From contig JACKBL010000003.1 in NCBI GenBank assembly GCA_020634515.1, positions 248,001 to 312,000 on the forward strand: DNA of 64,000 nt, in the 5' to 3' direction. This document shows, piece by piece, positions 25,521-34,140 of the stretch. The notes below the pieces were generated by a model. It saw only the letters and a program-made list of their open reading frames with translations, was not told the origin of the DNA and did no database searches. The position numbers and the translations under genes were made by a program. How positions within the stretch are numbered: the first letter of the stretch is position 1; each line of letters starts with the position of its first letter. The DNA comes from Ardenticatenales bacterium. Its GTDB lineage: Bacteria; Chloroflexota; Anaerolineae; Promineifilales; Promineifilaceae.

Positions 25521-27221
25521 TCAATTACCACCTCGCGCCGCCATGATGTCGGCCTGGAGACGAACCCGGTCTGGCGGGATGTCCAGGAGGACGACCAACT
25601 CTTGCGCCAGACTGGCGAAGGTCGGGGCGGCAGTCTGCGAACCCCACGGGTTTAGTTGTGGGCGGTCCAGCTTCACCAGGACAATGATTTCCGGGTTATC
25701 CGCCGGCAGCCAGCCAATAAAGGAGCCGATGACGTCGTTGAGCAGGTAAATGCCGCCTTCCGCAATCTGGGCCGTGCCGGTTTTGCCGGCAATCGTGTAC
25801 CCATCCACCTGCGCCTCATACACCTCACTCGCCACCGCGTTAACGGCCATCGCCGTCAACTGCCGCGCCGTCTCCTTGCTCACCGCCTGGCTCAGCACCG
25901 TCGGCTCGTGCCGCAGCACCTGCCCCTGCGCGTGAATCTCCTGCACCACGTAGGGCTGCATGAGCTTGCCATCGTTTGCCAGCGCCGATGCGGCCACGAT
26001 CATTTGCAGCGGCGTCACCGCCAACCCCTGGCCGAAGGCATTCGTCCCCAGGCTGGCTTCCGTCCAGTTCTCATCACCGGGCAGCGGCATGATGCCAATT
26101 GCTTCCGCCATCAGATCAATGCCCGTGGGTCGGCCAAAGTTGAACTTCTCCATGTAATGGTAAAACACGTCCGGCCCCATCCAGGAAGCCAGCGTGGCCG
26201 CGCCTACGTTCAGTGAACGGGACAACAGCGTGGTCATGTCCGTCAACCCTGGGGCGCTGCGGTCCCAGTTGTACATCTGGCTGCCGCCCATCTCAATCAC
26301 GCCGGAGTCGTAGTAGGTGCTCTGTGGCGTCACCGTGCCGGAGTCAAGAGCGGCGGCCATGGTGATCAGCTTCATGACTGACCCCGGCTCATACATCCGA
26401 CTGATGGCGGGGTTGAGCAGTAACCCGGCGTCATGTTTGTAAAAATCGTACGGTGTGTAATCCGGCTTGCTGGCCATCGCCAGGATAGCGCCCGTGCGCG
26501 GGTCCATGACGATGATTGTACCGGAGCGCGCTTGATGCTCGATCAGGGCATCCGAGAGCGCTTGCTCCACCGCGTATTGCACGGTGCGGTCAATAGTCAG
26601 CACCAGGTCCGCCCCCTCGCGGGCGATGACGTTGGGTTGGAAGGTGAGCGGGGAGATATTTACGCTGGCGCTGGCGGCCTCGCCGGCCAGCACACGCTGA
26701 TACTGCCCCTCCAGGCCGGAGCCGCCCTGATTGTCGAAATCAACGTAACCGAGGACGTGGCTGAGCAGGCTGCCCTGCGGGTAAATGCGGCGCGGCAACG
26801 GATCAATCTGGATGCCATCAAAATCATGAACGCGCACGGCGTCCGCGATGTCCGCGCCGACGCGGGGGGCCAACATGACAAAGGATTGCGCCGATTCCAG
26901 TTCAGCCTGGATTCGATTACGCGGTTCTTCCATGATGGGGGCGAGGGTAGTGGCAACTTCTCCCGCATCCTGCACCAGATTGGGGGCGGCGCTGATCTGG
27001 TAGTCCGCGGCGTTGGCGGCGAGGACGGCGCCATTGCGGTCGTAGATGATGCCCCGCTCTGGATCGTCGCGCACCTGGACGATCTCGGCCCGGCGACCTT
27101 GTTCTACCCAAGCGTTCCCTTGCACCACCTGGAAGGCAAAAAGACGCCCGACAATGATGACGGTGAAGAAGCAAAGGCCGATGATAATGATCCAGGTACG
27201 CCTGATTTGACTACTGTTCAC
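25521..27221 (-). CDS. ftsI: Penicillin-binding protein, FtsI/PBP2 type transpeptidase
   Basis: 566 residues from GTG 27221, preceded by AAGGAG at six bases. One N-terminal membrane span (WIIIIGLCFFTVIIVGRLFAF) leads to the dimerisation domain (PERGIIYDRNGAVLA). The transpeptidase shows GSVMK (S-x-x-K), SRSLN (S-x-N) and AGKTGTAQ (K-T-G). No PASTA repeats follow; the protein ends shortly after the catalytic domain. It cross-links septal peptidoglycan with FtsW. The Ala-Gly next to K-T-G is encoded by a TGCCGGCA copy (25794). The start overlaps the preceding ftsL-like gene. Confidence 0.95.
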   Translation of the reverse strand: MNSSQIRRTWIIIIGLCFFTVIIVGRLFAFQVVQGNAWVEQGRRAEIVQVRDDPERGIIYDRNGAVLAANAADYQISAAPNLVQDAGEVATTLAPIMEEPRNRIQAELESAQSFVMLAPRVGADIADAVRVHDFDGIQIDPLPRRIYPQGSLLSHVLGYVDFDNQGGSGLEGQYQRVLAGEAASASVNISPLTFQPNVIAREGADLVLTIDRTVQYAVEQALSDALIEHQARSGTIIVMDPRTGAILAMASKPDYTPYDFYKHDAGLLLNPAISRMYEPGSVMKLITMAAALDSGTVTPQSTYYDSGVIEMGGSQMYNWDRSAPGLTDMTTLLSRSLNVGAATLASWMGPDVFYHYMEKFNFGRPTGIDLMAEAIGIMPLPGDENWTEASLGTNAFGQGLAVTPLQMIVAASALANDGKLMQPYVVQEIHAQGQVLRHEPTVLSQAVSKETARQLTAMAVNAVASEVYEAQVDGYTIAGKTGTAQIAEGGIYLLNDVIGSFIGWLPADNPEIIVLVKLDRPQLNPWGSQTAAPTFASLAQELVVLLDIPPDRVRLQADIMAARGGN

Positions 27222-27693
27222 CAGATTCTCCTTGCACGAGGTTGCCGAATGTGGCTTTAAGGAGGAGCCATATGGCTTCGCGCATGGTGTGCGGGGGTTT
27301 GCGGATGATGGCGTTGGGGGTGGGAGAAATGCCGGCATTTTCCATCACGGGATAACCCGGCACAACCAGATATTCAATCTCCTCGGAGCGCGGCGGGACG
27401 AATCCCAGCCGTCGCGCCTCATTTTCCAACCGATCCAATGATTGCGCCGTGGCAATCGCCGATTCCAGTTCCCCATTGCTCTGTTTCAGGTTATCCAGTT
27501 CCTCCTGCAGCGCCTGTATCCGTCGCCCCACAATGGCCGTGCGACTCGTCTGGCTGAGATAAATCGCTCCTAGCAGGGCAATCAGGATGAGAATAATGCC
27601 CCAGCCAAGAGCCGCTTGCGCTTCAGTCAGCCAGGGGAGTTTCTTCAGCGCTTCGGCGGCGCGTTGACGAGCGGAGGGAACGGGATCGGACAT
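27211..27693 (-). CDS. ftsL: FtsL-like division protein (single span, coiled coil)
   Basis: 160 residues from ATG 27693. A short cytoplasmic N-terminus, one span (GWGIILILIALLGAIYLS) and a heptad-rich segment (RRIQALQEELDNLKQSNGELESAIATAQSLDRLENEARRLGF in pieces) give the FtsL/DivIC plan. Identification rests mainly on position between rsmH and ftsI. The C-terminal 60 residues are longer than in typical FtsL. It overlaps the ftsI start by 11 bases. Confidence 0.8.
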   Translation of the reverse strand: MSDPVPSARQRAAEALKKLPWLTEAQAALGWGIILILIALLGAIYLSQTSRTAIVGRRIQALQEELDNLKQSNGELESAIATAQSLDRLENEARRLGFVPPRSEEIEYLVVPGYPVMENAGISPTPNAIIRKPPHTMREAIWLLLKATFGNLVQGESGEQ

Positions 27694-27707
27694 GGTAAAA
27701 CCATCAA

Positions 27708-28649
27708 CTACGCCACGCCACTTCTCTTCTCCACGACGCGCAGGCGGGCGCTGCGGCTGCGTGGATTGGCGGCGATTTCTTCGTCGCCCGGCTGAACTGC
27801 CTTGCGCGTCACCAACTGGACAACGGCGTGGGCATCGCAAGTGCAAATTGGCTGTTGCGGCGGGCAAACACAGTCGCGGGAAAGTTGGCGGAATGTCTGC
27901 TTGACCAGGCGGTCTTCTAGCGAGTGAAAGCTGATCACGGCCATGCGCCCGCCCGGCTTGAGCAGGTCGATGCCGGCAGCCAACCCTTTTTCCACCGCCG
28001 CCAACTCCTCGTTGACGACAATCCGCAGCGCCTGGAAAACCTGGGTGGCGGGGTGCTTACGTCCACGTCGCCCCATGACCGCTTCGATCACCTGCCGCAG
28101 CTCCCCCGTTGTGTGCAGCGGTCGTGCCAGGACGATGGCGCGAGCAATTTTACGACTGGATCGCTCTTCGCCATAATGCCAGAACAGGCTGGCTAGATCG
28201 GTTTCTGACAGTGTGTTAATGAGGTCCGCCGCCGTTTTGCCCCGGCGCGGATCGAAGCGCATATCCAGGGGGCCGTCCCGTAAGAACGAAAACCCGCGCA
28301 GACCATCTTCCAACTGGCGGGAGGACAACCCCAGGTCGAGCAAAACACCATCAACCTGGTTGAAACCATAGGTTGGCGCCAGTTGGCCCATTTCGGCGTA
28401 ACTGGCATTGATAAATGTCACACGGCTGGCGTCCGATTGCAGACGGGCGCGGGCAAAAGAGATGGCTTCCGGGTCGCGGTCAAAGGCGAGGACCTTTCCG
28501 TCCGGGGCGGATGCGGCCAGCAGGCCCGCTGTATGACCGCCCGCGCCTACTGTGCCGTCGATGTAGCGCCCGCCGGCGTGGGGGCGCAATATGTGCATGG
28601 TTTCCTGGAAGAGAACAGGGATATGGGCGGCGTCCGATGTGGCCGACAT
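27708..28649 (-). CDS. rsmH: 16S rRNA (cytosine1402-N4)-methyltransferase
   Basis: 313 residues. HIPVLFQETMHIL and DGTVGAGGHTAGLL (SAM motif), DGVLLDLGLSSRQLEDGLRGFSF, GPLDMRFDP, FQALRIVVNEELAAVEKGL and SFHSLEDRLVKQTFR are all RsmH signatures. It modifies C1402 in the ribosomal P-site. A Cys-rich CVCPPQQPICTC lies near the C-terminus, as in many Gram-positive and Chloroflexota members. It starts three bases after the mraZ stop. Confidence 0.98.
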   Translation of the reverse strand: MSATSDAAHIPVLFQETMHILRPHAGGRYIDGTVGAGGHTAGLLAASAPDGKVLAFDRDPEAISFARARLQSDASRVTFINASYAEMGQLAPTYGFNQVDGVLLDLGLSSRQLEDGLRGFSFLRDGPLDMRFDPRRGKTAADLINTLSETDLASLFWHYGEERSSRKIARAIVLARPLHTTGELRQVIEAVMGRRGRKHPATQVFQALRIVVNEELAAVEKGLAAGIDLLKPGGRMAVISFHSLEDRLVKQTFRQLSRDCVCPPQQPICTCDAHAVVQLVTRKAVQPGDEEIAANPRSRSARLRVVEKRSGVA

Positions 28650-28652
28650 CCA

Positions 28653-29078
28653 TCAAATCCCCAGGTCATCCCAGCGGGTGGCATCGTCGCTTTCTTCGAC
28701 TTCGGTGCGTACGGCTTGCCAGTTGTCGGCGTTCCAAATTTCCAGGTAGTTGTACATGCCGGTGACGACGACTTCTGTTTCAATGCCGGCAAATTCGCGC
28801 AGATATGCCGGCAAAACAATCCGACCCTGACGATCCGGCACCAGGTCCGCCGCGCCGGAAAAAACGCGCCGCCGGAAAGCCCGCATCCCCTCATCGCTGA
28901 GAGGCCGGGTAGCGATTTCGTCCGCCAGGTTCTGCCAGCCATCCAGCGGAAACAGCATCAGGTTGCGGTCGAAGCCGCGCGTAATCACCAGCCCGGCCGC
29001 CAGTTCGCCGCGGAACTTGGCGGGAATGGTCAAACGCCCTTTATCGTCGATGGTGTGGACGAACTCGCCTAAGAACAT
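28653..29078 (-). CDS. mraZ: Transcriptional regulator MraZ
   Basis: 141 residues from the ATG encoding MFLGEFVHTIDDKGRLTIPAKFR, the normal family start. The second AbrB-like half includes DRQGRIVLPAYLREFAGI. MraZ forms ring oligomers that bind repeats in front of the dcw operon and repress it. An ATG at 29096 is also possible; the frame stays open to 29204, but that start would run across the operator boxes and give an atypical N-terminus. No strong Shine-Dalgarno sequence is seen for either ATG. Confidence 0.95.
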   Translation of the reverse strand: MFLGEFVHTIDDKGRLTIPAKFRGELAAGLVITRGFDRNLMLFPLDGWQNLADEIATRPLSDEGMRAFRRRVFSGAADLVPDRQGRIVLPAYLREFAGIETEVVVTGMYNYLEIWNADNWQAVRTEVEESDDATRWDDLGI

Positions 29079-29133
29079 CTGTTCTAATTGCCCCATTCTG
29101 GGATGATTTTCTGGCCAATGTGGACCTTTTTGC

Positions 29134-29174
29134 CCCACTTCGTACCACTTTGACCCACTATACGGCAAAGTATA
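29134..29174 (-). promoter_or_regulatory. MraZ operator boxes and -10 region of the dcw promoter
   Basis: On the minus strand three direct repeats AGTGGGTCAA, AGTGGTACGA, AGTGGGGCAA follow each other at an exact 10-base period (29160-29131), about 55 bases before mraZ. MraZ boxes in other bacteria are GTGG-type repeats with this spacing. Possible -10 hexamers are TATACT (29174-29169) and TATAGT just before the first box; no convincing -35 was found. Confidence 0.75.
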
Positions 29175-29412
29175 CACCAAACGCGCCACAAACGAAAGGT
29201 GCAAACGTGAATTTTTAAGGTTGCGGCGACAGGGAAAACGGCGCCGATCCGACGTCGGAACGCGCGTAGGGGCAACCCACTGACAACCGGCTTGCAGCGG
29301 GCCACACGCGCGGCGGCGCGCGTTTGCGTATCAATTTCGGGAACAAAAAAGCGGGAAAGGATCCACTGAGCAGGCCACGGAGGGCAGGCAAGCGCCAACC
29401 GTCAACCGTCAC

Positions 29413-30150
29413 CTATTCAAGCGCCAGAACGGCCAGAAACTGGCGATCTTCTTCACTGAGCGCGGCGGTCAGCAAGAGTTCGGGGCGGCGGCGCCAGGTG
29501 CGGCGGAGGGCTTCTTGTCGCCGCCAGCGGGCAATTTGGGCGGCGTGGCCGGAGCGGAGGACGGGGGGCACGGACCAGCCGCGAAAGGTCTCCGGGCGGG
29601 TGTAGTGGGGGCCTTCCAGCAGGCCGGTGGCGTGGCTGTCCTGGTCGGCGGCATCTTCCGCGCCGAGGACGCCGGGCAGCAGGCGGGCCACGGCATCAAT
29701 GAGAACCATGGCCGCCAATTCGCCGCCGGTGAGGACAAAATCGCCGATGGAGATTTCGTCGCTGACGAGGTGCTGGCGCACGCGCTCGTCTACGCCTTCG
29801 TAGCGTCCACAGAGCAGCAGCAGGCGGGGCTGCCGCGCCAGTTCGGCGGCGAGGGCCTGGTTAAAGAGGCGACCTTGTGGCGTGAGGAGGATGATGGGGG
29901 GCGGCGTGGCGGCGGGTGGGTCGGCCAGGATGGCTTCTACGGCGGCGAAGATGGGCGCGGGTTTGAGGACCATGCCGCCGCCGCCGCCGTAGGGGGGCTC
30001 GTCGGTGATGCGGTGTTTGCCGGCAGCGTAGTCACGAATGTTGTGCAGGTGGAGGTGGAGAATGCCGGCATCTTGCGCCCGCCGCAAAATACTGGCATTC
30101 AGGTAGTCGGGAAACATGTCGGGGAACAGCGTGAGGATGTCTATGCGCAT
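29413..30150 (-). CDS. trmD: tRNA (guanine37-N1)-methyltransferase
   Basis: 245 residues from ATG 30150. MRIDILTLFPDMF at the N-terminus, the knot region LLLLCGRYEGVDERV, EISIGDFVLTGGELAAMVLIDAVARLLPGVLG, and GLLEGPHYTRPETFRG are diagnostic. It methylates G37 of tRNAs reading CNN codons, preventing +1 frameshifts. It is normally beside rpsP/rimM/rplS; here it stands alone between mraZ and rmlD, divergent from rmlD. Confidence 0.98.
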   Translation of the reverse strand: MRIDILTLFPDMFPDYLNASILRRAQDAGILHLHLHNIRDYAAGKHRITDEPPYGGGGGMVLKPAPIFAAVEAILADPPAATPPPIILLTPQGRLFNQALAAELARQPRLLLLCGRYEGVDERVRQHLVSDEISIGDFVLTGGELAAMVLIDAVARLLPGVLGAEDAADQDSHATGLLEGPHYTRPETFRGWSVPPVLRSGHAAQIARWRRQEALRRTWRRRPELLLTAALSEEDRQFLAVLALE

Positions 30151-30199
30151 GGCGTAAATATACATGAATCGCGGGGAGTTGGCAGCGGCGAGTCAGTGG

Positions 30200-30230
30200 T
30201 TGCGGTGGATCGGTCGTTCGCTGGTATAAT
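30200..30230 (+). promoter_or_regulatory. Candidate promoter for rmlD
   Basis: TTGCGG at 30200 and a perfect TATAAT at 30225, spacer 19 bases (long). GGAGG follows, six bases before the rmlD ATG. Confidence 0.5.
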
Positions 30231-30248
30231 TCGGGGTGGAGGTTTCTT

Positions 30249-31082
30249 ATGCGCATTATGATTACGGGCGCGCGCGGGCAGGTGGGACGCGCGCTGCAAG
30301 CGGTCTTGACCGAACATGAATGTATTCCCGCCAATCGGCCCGACGTGGAGGTGAGCGACCGCGAATCGGTGGGGGCGGCGGTGCGGGTGGCGCAACCTGA
30401 TGTGATTGTCCACTGCGCGGCGTACACGGACGTGGACGGTTGCGCCCGCGACCCGCAACTGGCTTACCGCGTGAACGGGTTGGGGACGCAGAATGTGGCC
30501 CTGGCTTGCGAATCGGTGGGGGCGGCGCTGATTTATGTGAGTACGAATGAGGTTTTTGCCGGCACAAATCCCCACGGATACGCTGAATGGGACACGCCCG
30601 ACCCCATCAACCCCTACGGACAATCCAAAGCCGCCGGCGAGATGTACGCCCGCACCCTCGCGCGCCGCTGCGCCATCGTACGCACCGCCTGGGTCTTCGC
30701 CGCCGGCGGGCGCAACTTCATCCACGCCATCCTCGACCGCGCCCACCGCACCGGGCAGGTGCGCGTGGTCACGGACGAGGTGGGCAACCCCACCTACGCC
30801 GCCGACCTGGCCGCGGGCATCGCCCAACTGATTGCGGCGCGGCAGTACGGCATCTTCCACCTGGTCAACGCGGGCGCATGTTCACGGTGGGCGTTCGCCA
30901 ACGAGATTTTGCGCCAGGAAAATCTAACGCACGTGCGCAACACCCCCATTTTGGGGCAAGCGTTTGTGCGTGCGTCCACCCCACCCCGCTTTGGCGCGCT
31001 GCACAACAACGCCGCCGCCGCGCTGGGCATTACCCTGCGCCCCTGGCAAGAAGCACTCGCCGCTTATTTGCGAACAGTTTAA
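30249..31082 (+). CDS. rmlD: dTDP-4-dehydrorhamnose reductase-like SDR
   Basis: 277 residues. MRIMITGARGQVGRAL is the NAD(P)-binding GxxGxxG. VIVHCAAYTDVDGCARDP, VNGLGTQNVALAC, YVSTNEVFAG, and PYGQSKAAGE with the catalytic Tyr and Lys match RmlD, the last step of dTDP-L-rhamnose synthesis. The typical STD is STN here. The two glycosyltransferases that follow support a cell-surface rhamnose role, but rmlA, rmlB and rmlC are not in the window. Ribosome site GGAGG at six bases. Confidence 0.88.
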   Translation: MRIMITGARGQVGRALQAVLTEHECIPANRPDVEVSDRESVGAAVRVAQPDVIVHCAAYTDVDGCARDPQLAYRVNGLGTQNVALACESVGAALIYVSTNEVFAGTNPHGYAEWDTPDPINPYGQSKAAGEMYARTLARRCAIVRTAWVFAAGGRNFIHAILDRAHRTGQVRVVTDEVGNPTYAADLAAGIAQLIAARQYGIFHLVNAGACSRWAFANEILRQENLTHVRNTPILGQAFVRASTPPRFGALHNNAAAALGITLRPWQEALAAYLRTV

Positions 31083-31107
31083 GTAATCGCCCGTTATTAA
31101 TTTGGCA

Positions 31108-31140
31108 AGATTGGTCCAATCTCGGAGATTGGACCAATCT
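31108..31140. repeat. Family A hairpin repeat (15-bp stem)
   Basis: AGATTGGTCCAATCT, CGG loop, exact complement; ends two bases before the start codon of the next gene, so it could hide that gene's ribosome site in mRNA. Confidence 0.85.
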
Positions 31141-31142
31141 AA

Positions 31143-32123
31143 ATGACAACACCTCCTATGCCCGCCGCCTCGATCATCATTCCCCACTGGAACGGCAAGC
31201 AGCACCTGGACGACTGCCTGGGCAGCTTGCGCCGCCAGACCCGCGCCGATTTTGAGGTGCTGCTGGTGGACAATGGTTCGACGGATGGCTCGCAGGCGTA
31301 TGTGCGCCGGGCGTTTCCTGAGGTGCGGCTACTGGCGTTGGGGGAGAATCGGGGGTTTACGGGGGCGTGTAATGCCGGCATGCGCGCCGCCCAATCCCCC
31401 ATCCTCATCCTCCTCAACAACGACACCGAAACTGATCCCGGCTGGCTCGCCGCCATCCTGGACGCCTTTACCCGTCACCCGCATGTGGGCAGCGTCGCCA
31501 GCAAAATGCTCCTCTTCGACCGCCGCGACCATTTCCACACCGCCGGCGACTTCTACCGCGTCGATGGCATCCCCGGCAATCGCGGCGTGTGGCAAAAAGA
31601 CGAAGGGCAATACGAGCGCGAGGAAGCCGTTTTTAGCGCCTGCGGGGGGGCCGCCGCCTACCGCCGCGCCATGCTGGACGAGATCGGGCTGCTGGATGAC
31701 GATTTCTTCTTCTCCTGCGAGGACGTAGACCTGGGCTGGCGCGCCCATCTGGCCGGCTGGGCGGTGCTGTATGTGCCCACGGCCATCGTCTACCACAAAC
31801 TGAAGGCCACCGGCGGCAGCGTCACCGGCAGCTACTACGACGGGCGCAACTTTCTCTACCTGATCTGGAAGAATTATCCGGCCAGCCTGCTACGGCAAAA
31901 CTGGCGGCTGGTGCTGCGCGGGCAGTGGGAGATCACGCGCGCGGCGCTGCGCCATTGGCGCGGCGCGGCGGCGCGGGCCAGGCTGCGGGGGCAGGTGGCG
32001 GGTCTGCTTGGCCTGCCAAAGATGTGGCGCAAGCGGCGTGAGATCCAGGCAAACCGGCGCATTACCGATGACTCCCTGCTGGCCCTGCTGACGCCTATTG
32101 ACGATACCGGAGGAGCCAAGTAA
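31143..32123 (+). CDS. Family 2 glycosyltransferase, rhamnosyltransferase-like
   Basis: 326 residues. The GT-A fold is clear: ASIIIPHWNGKQHLDDCLGSL, VDNGSTDGS, ENRGFTGACNAGM, then LLNNDTE with the metal-binding D-x-D equivalent, and the FFFSCEDVDLGWRAHLAGW acceptor region. This arrangement resembles WbbL/RfbF-type rhamnosyltransferases, and the preceding rmlD supports that. No ribosome site is obvious because a family A hairpin abuts the ATG. At 31373 a TGCCGGCA copy marks a sharp change from G-ending to C-ending codons within the gene. Confidence 0.88.
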   Translation: MTTPPMPAASIIIPHWNGKQHLDDCLGSLRRQTRADFEVLLVDNGSTDGSQAYVRRAFPEVRLLALGENRGFTGACNAGMRAAQSPILILLNNDTETDPGWLAAILDAFTRHPHVGSVASKMLLFDRRDHFHTAGDFYRVDGIPGNRGVWQKDEGQYEREEAVFSACGGAAAYRRAMLDEIGLLDDDFFFSCEDVDLGWRAHLAGWAVLYVPTAIVYHKLKATGGSVTGSYYDGRNFLYLIWKNYPASLLRQNWRLVLRGQWEITRAALRHWRGAAARARLRGQVAGLLGLPKMWRKRREIQANRRITDDSLLALLTPIDDTGGAK

Positions 32124-32266
32124 CATTCACCCTTGACTTGAAACAGGTAAGTGATTCACCTTATGTTTCCGCTTGAGCGGTTGCATATGCCGGCATCCCC
32201 ACCCCAAACGCAACGAAGATACCGGCCTACACAAGAGAAAACCCTGATTCCCAACCATCTTTCCTC

Positions 32267-33004
32267 ATGAATCCGTATCTCTCCGTCATTATCCCCGCCT
32301 ACAATGAAGAAACCCGCCTCCCCAAGACCCTGGCAGCAATTTATGCCTACCTGTTGCCGCAGCCATTTTCATGGGAAGTGATTGTGGCCCTCGACGGTTG
32401 CACGGACAATACGCGCGGCGTGGTGGAGGCATTTGCCGCGGACAAGGAACAGTTCCGCTGGCTGGACCGGCGGGAAAATCGGGGAAAGGGTTACACGGTA
32501 CGGGAGGGGATGCTGGCGGCGCGGGGCGGGATTCGCCTGTTCACGGATGCGGATAATTCCACGGATATGGCGCATTTTGACCAGATGCAGCCGTTCCTGG
32601 CGCAGGGGTACGACGTGGTGATTTGCTCGCGGGATGCGAAGGATGTACCCGGCGCGCGGCAGGCGGTTCCGCAGCCATTTTTGAAGCGATTTTTGGGAAA
32701 TGCCGGCAATCTTTTCATCCAACTCATGGCCGTGCCCGGCATCTGGGACACGCAGTGTGGCTTCAAGGCGTTTACGGCGGAGGCGGCGGAACGCATCTTC
32801 GGCGCGGCGCGTATCGACCGCTGGGGGTTCGATATTGAGGCACTGGCGCTGGCCCGTCGCTATGGCTACAAAACGGCTGTGATTGCCGCGGATTGGATAG
32901 ACGATGCCGGCACGCACGTGCAACGGTGGGATTATTTGGACACTATCGGAGAAACGCTGAAAATCCGCTGGAACCTGATGACGGGCGTCTATCCCCGCCG
33001 CTGA
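32267..33004 (+). CDS. Family 2 glycosyltransferase, polyprenyl-phosphate glucosyltransferase-like
   Basis: 245 residues. LSVIIPAYNEETRLPKTL, VALDGCTDNTRGVVE, ENRGKGYTVREGML, LFTDADNSTDM (D-x-D), and TQCGFKAFTAEAAERIF with RWGFDIEALALARR match the dolichyl/polyprenyl-phosphate beta-glucosyltransferase group. There are no C-terminal membrane spans, so it is probably peripheral. It would charge a lipid carrier with a sugar for envelope glycans. A 143-base gap before it holds a TGCCGGCA at 32188 and nothing else recognised. Confidence 0.88.
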   Translation: MNPYLSVIIPAYNEETRLPKTLAAIYAYLLPQPFSWEVIVALDGCTDNTRGVVEAFAADKEQFRWLDRRENRGKGYTVREGMLAARGGIRLFTDADNSTDMAHFDQMQPFLAQGYDVVICSRDAKDVPGARQAVPQPFLKRFLGNAGNLFIQLMAVPGIWDTQCGFKAFTAEAAERIFGAARIDRWGFDIEALALARRYGYKTAVIAADWIDDAGTHVQRWDYLDTIGETLKIRWNLMTGVYPRR

Positions 33005-33023
33005 CGCCATTGGCAGCCGTCCA

Positions 33024-33662
33024 ATGCCTGATTTGACGTTTGAGCAAGAGATTATAGAGCGAAGGGGGGAGTGGTTGATTGCCGGCATTGACGAAGCGGG
33101 ACGAGGCGCATTGGCCGGCCCCGTCGTCGCCGCCGCCGTCATCCTCCCCCTCAACAATCCTGACCGGCTGGCGCGGTTGGTCGCCGTCAACGACTCCAAG
33201 CAACTCACCGCGCGGCAGCGGGAACGCCTCTACGACCTGATCATCACCCATGCCCTCGCCTGGGCCGTGGGCAGCGCCGCCGCCGCCATCATTGACGAAA
33301 TCGGCATCCTCCCCGCCACCCACCAGGCCATGGTCGCCGCCGTGCGTCAGCTCGTGCCGCCGGCCAGCTACCTGCTCATTGACGGACGTATCCGTCTGCG
33401 CCAACTGACGCAGCCGCAGCAAGCCATCATCCGCGGCGATGGCCTCAGCCTGAGCATCGCCGCCGCCTCCATCCTGGCCAAAGTCACCCGCGACCGCCAC
33501 ATGCTGGCGCTGGACAGCCAATATCCCGCCTACGGCTTCGCCCGCCACAAAGGATACGGAACCCAGGCCCACCTACACGCTCTCGCCCACCACGGCCCTA
33601 CCGCTATTCACCGCCACTCCTTCGCGCCCATTCGCCCGACGCTGCTGGCGGTTGATGGTTGA
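33024..33662 (+). CDS. rnhB: Ribonuclease HII
   Basis: 212 residues. IAGIDEAGRGALAGPVVAAAVIL holds the first catalytic Asp-Glu, VNDSKQLTARQRE the substrate-grip region, YLLIDGRIRL and ASILAKVTRDRHM the further acidic residues, and the GYGTQAHLHAL tail is canonical. It removes RNA and single ribonucleotides from DNA. No good Shine-Dalgarno sequence is seen upstream; it follows the glycosyltransferase gene by 19 bases. Confidence 0.97.
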   Translation: MPDLTFEQEIIERRGEWLIAGIDEAGRGALAGPVVAAAVILPLNNPDRLARLVAVNDSKQLTARQRERLYDLIITHALAWAVGSAAAAIIDEIGILPATHQAMVAAVRQLVPPASYLLIDGRIRLRQLTQPQQAIIRGDGLSLSIAAASILAKVTRDRHMLALDSQYPAYGFARHKGYGTQAHLHALAHHGPTAIHRHSFAPIRPTLLAVDG

Positions 33663-33703
33663 TGGCCGGAGACTGAATGCCACGCCGAACTTGGAACGGG
33701 ACA

Positions 33704-33799
33704 CTGGCGTTTTTGGTGTGGCGGCTTCAGCCAACCCACATATGGCGTTTGGTCTGGCTAAAGCCGCGACGCCGGCCACCCTATGTGGATTTCGCCAGG
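33704..33799. repeat. Family E inverted-repeat element, copy 1
   Basis: ACTGGCGTTTTTGG ... CAGCCAACCCACATATGGCG ... CGCCGGCCACCCTATGTGG ... CGCCAG. Terminal arms ACTGGCG/CGCCAG are inverted. A near copy lies at 46562. The 478-base gap 33663-34140 holds this element, a weak promoter candidate and a family A hairpin; no gene is visible. Confidence 0.75.
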
Positions 33800-33986
33800 G
33801 GTGCGCGGGGTTTTTGTCGACACCGTCATTTTTGTGGGGCGAATACTGTTCCGCGCCAGGCGCGCAGCGCCGAGGCGACGCCCTCGACTCGGGCGGAAAC
33901 AACTTGTGTTCCCCGTATTTCTGTGAGAGGCAATGGGCTTATGGGTTATCAACAAAAGTTCCGCGCACCCTTTCGCCAGACTCCAG

Positions 33987-34015
33987 TTAGAATTAAGGCC
34001 AAACACTGCTACAAT
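33987..34015 (+). promoter_or_regulatory. Candidate promoter for the ABC transporter gene
   Basis: TTAGAA (33987) and TACAAT (34010) with a 17-base spacer. The -35 is weak, but the position upstream of the 34141 gene is sensible. The family A hairpin follows in the leader. Confidence 0.4.
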
Positions 34016-34029
34016 AGGGTCTCAAGTTC

Positions 34030-34062
34030 AGATTGGTTCATACCTGGAAAATGAACCAATCT
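34030..34062. repeat. Family A hairpin repeat in the ABC transporter leader
   Basis: AGATTGGTTCAT ... ATGAACCAATCT, 33 bases, imperfect in the centre. Confidence 0.8.
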
Positions 34063-34140
34063 CTGGGCTACCGCTGAAATACGCAGCACCAGTTTTGCGC
34101 GTCGCCCTCGAAACCATAACCCACTGACGGACAAAGAAGT

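Noticed and set aside
29079..29204. N-terminal extension of mraZ
   Set aside because: It would translate across the MraZ boxes and the likely -10 region, and the family normally starts MFLGEF-like.
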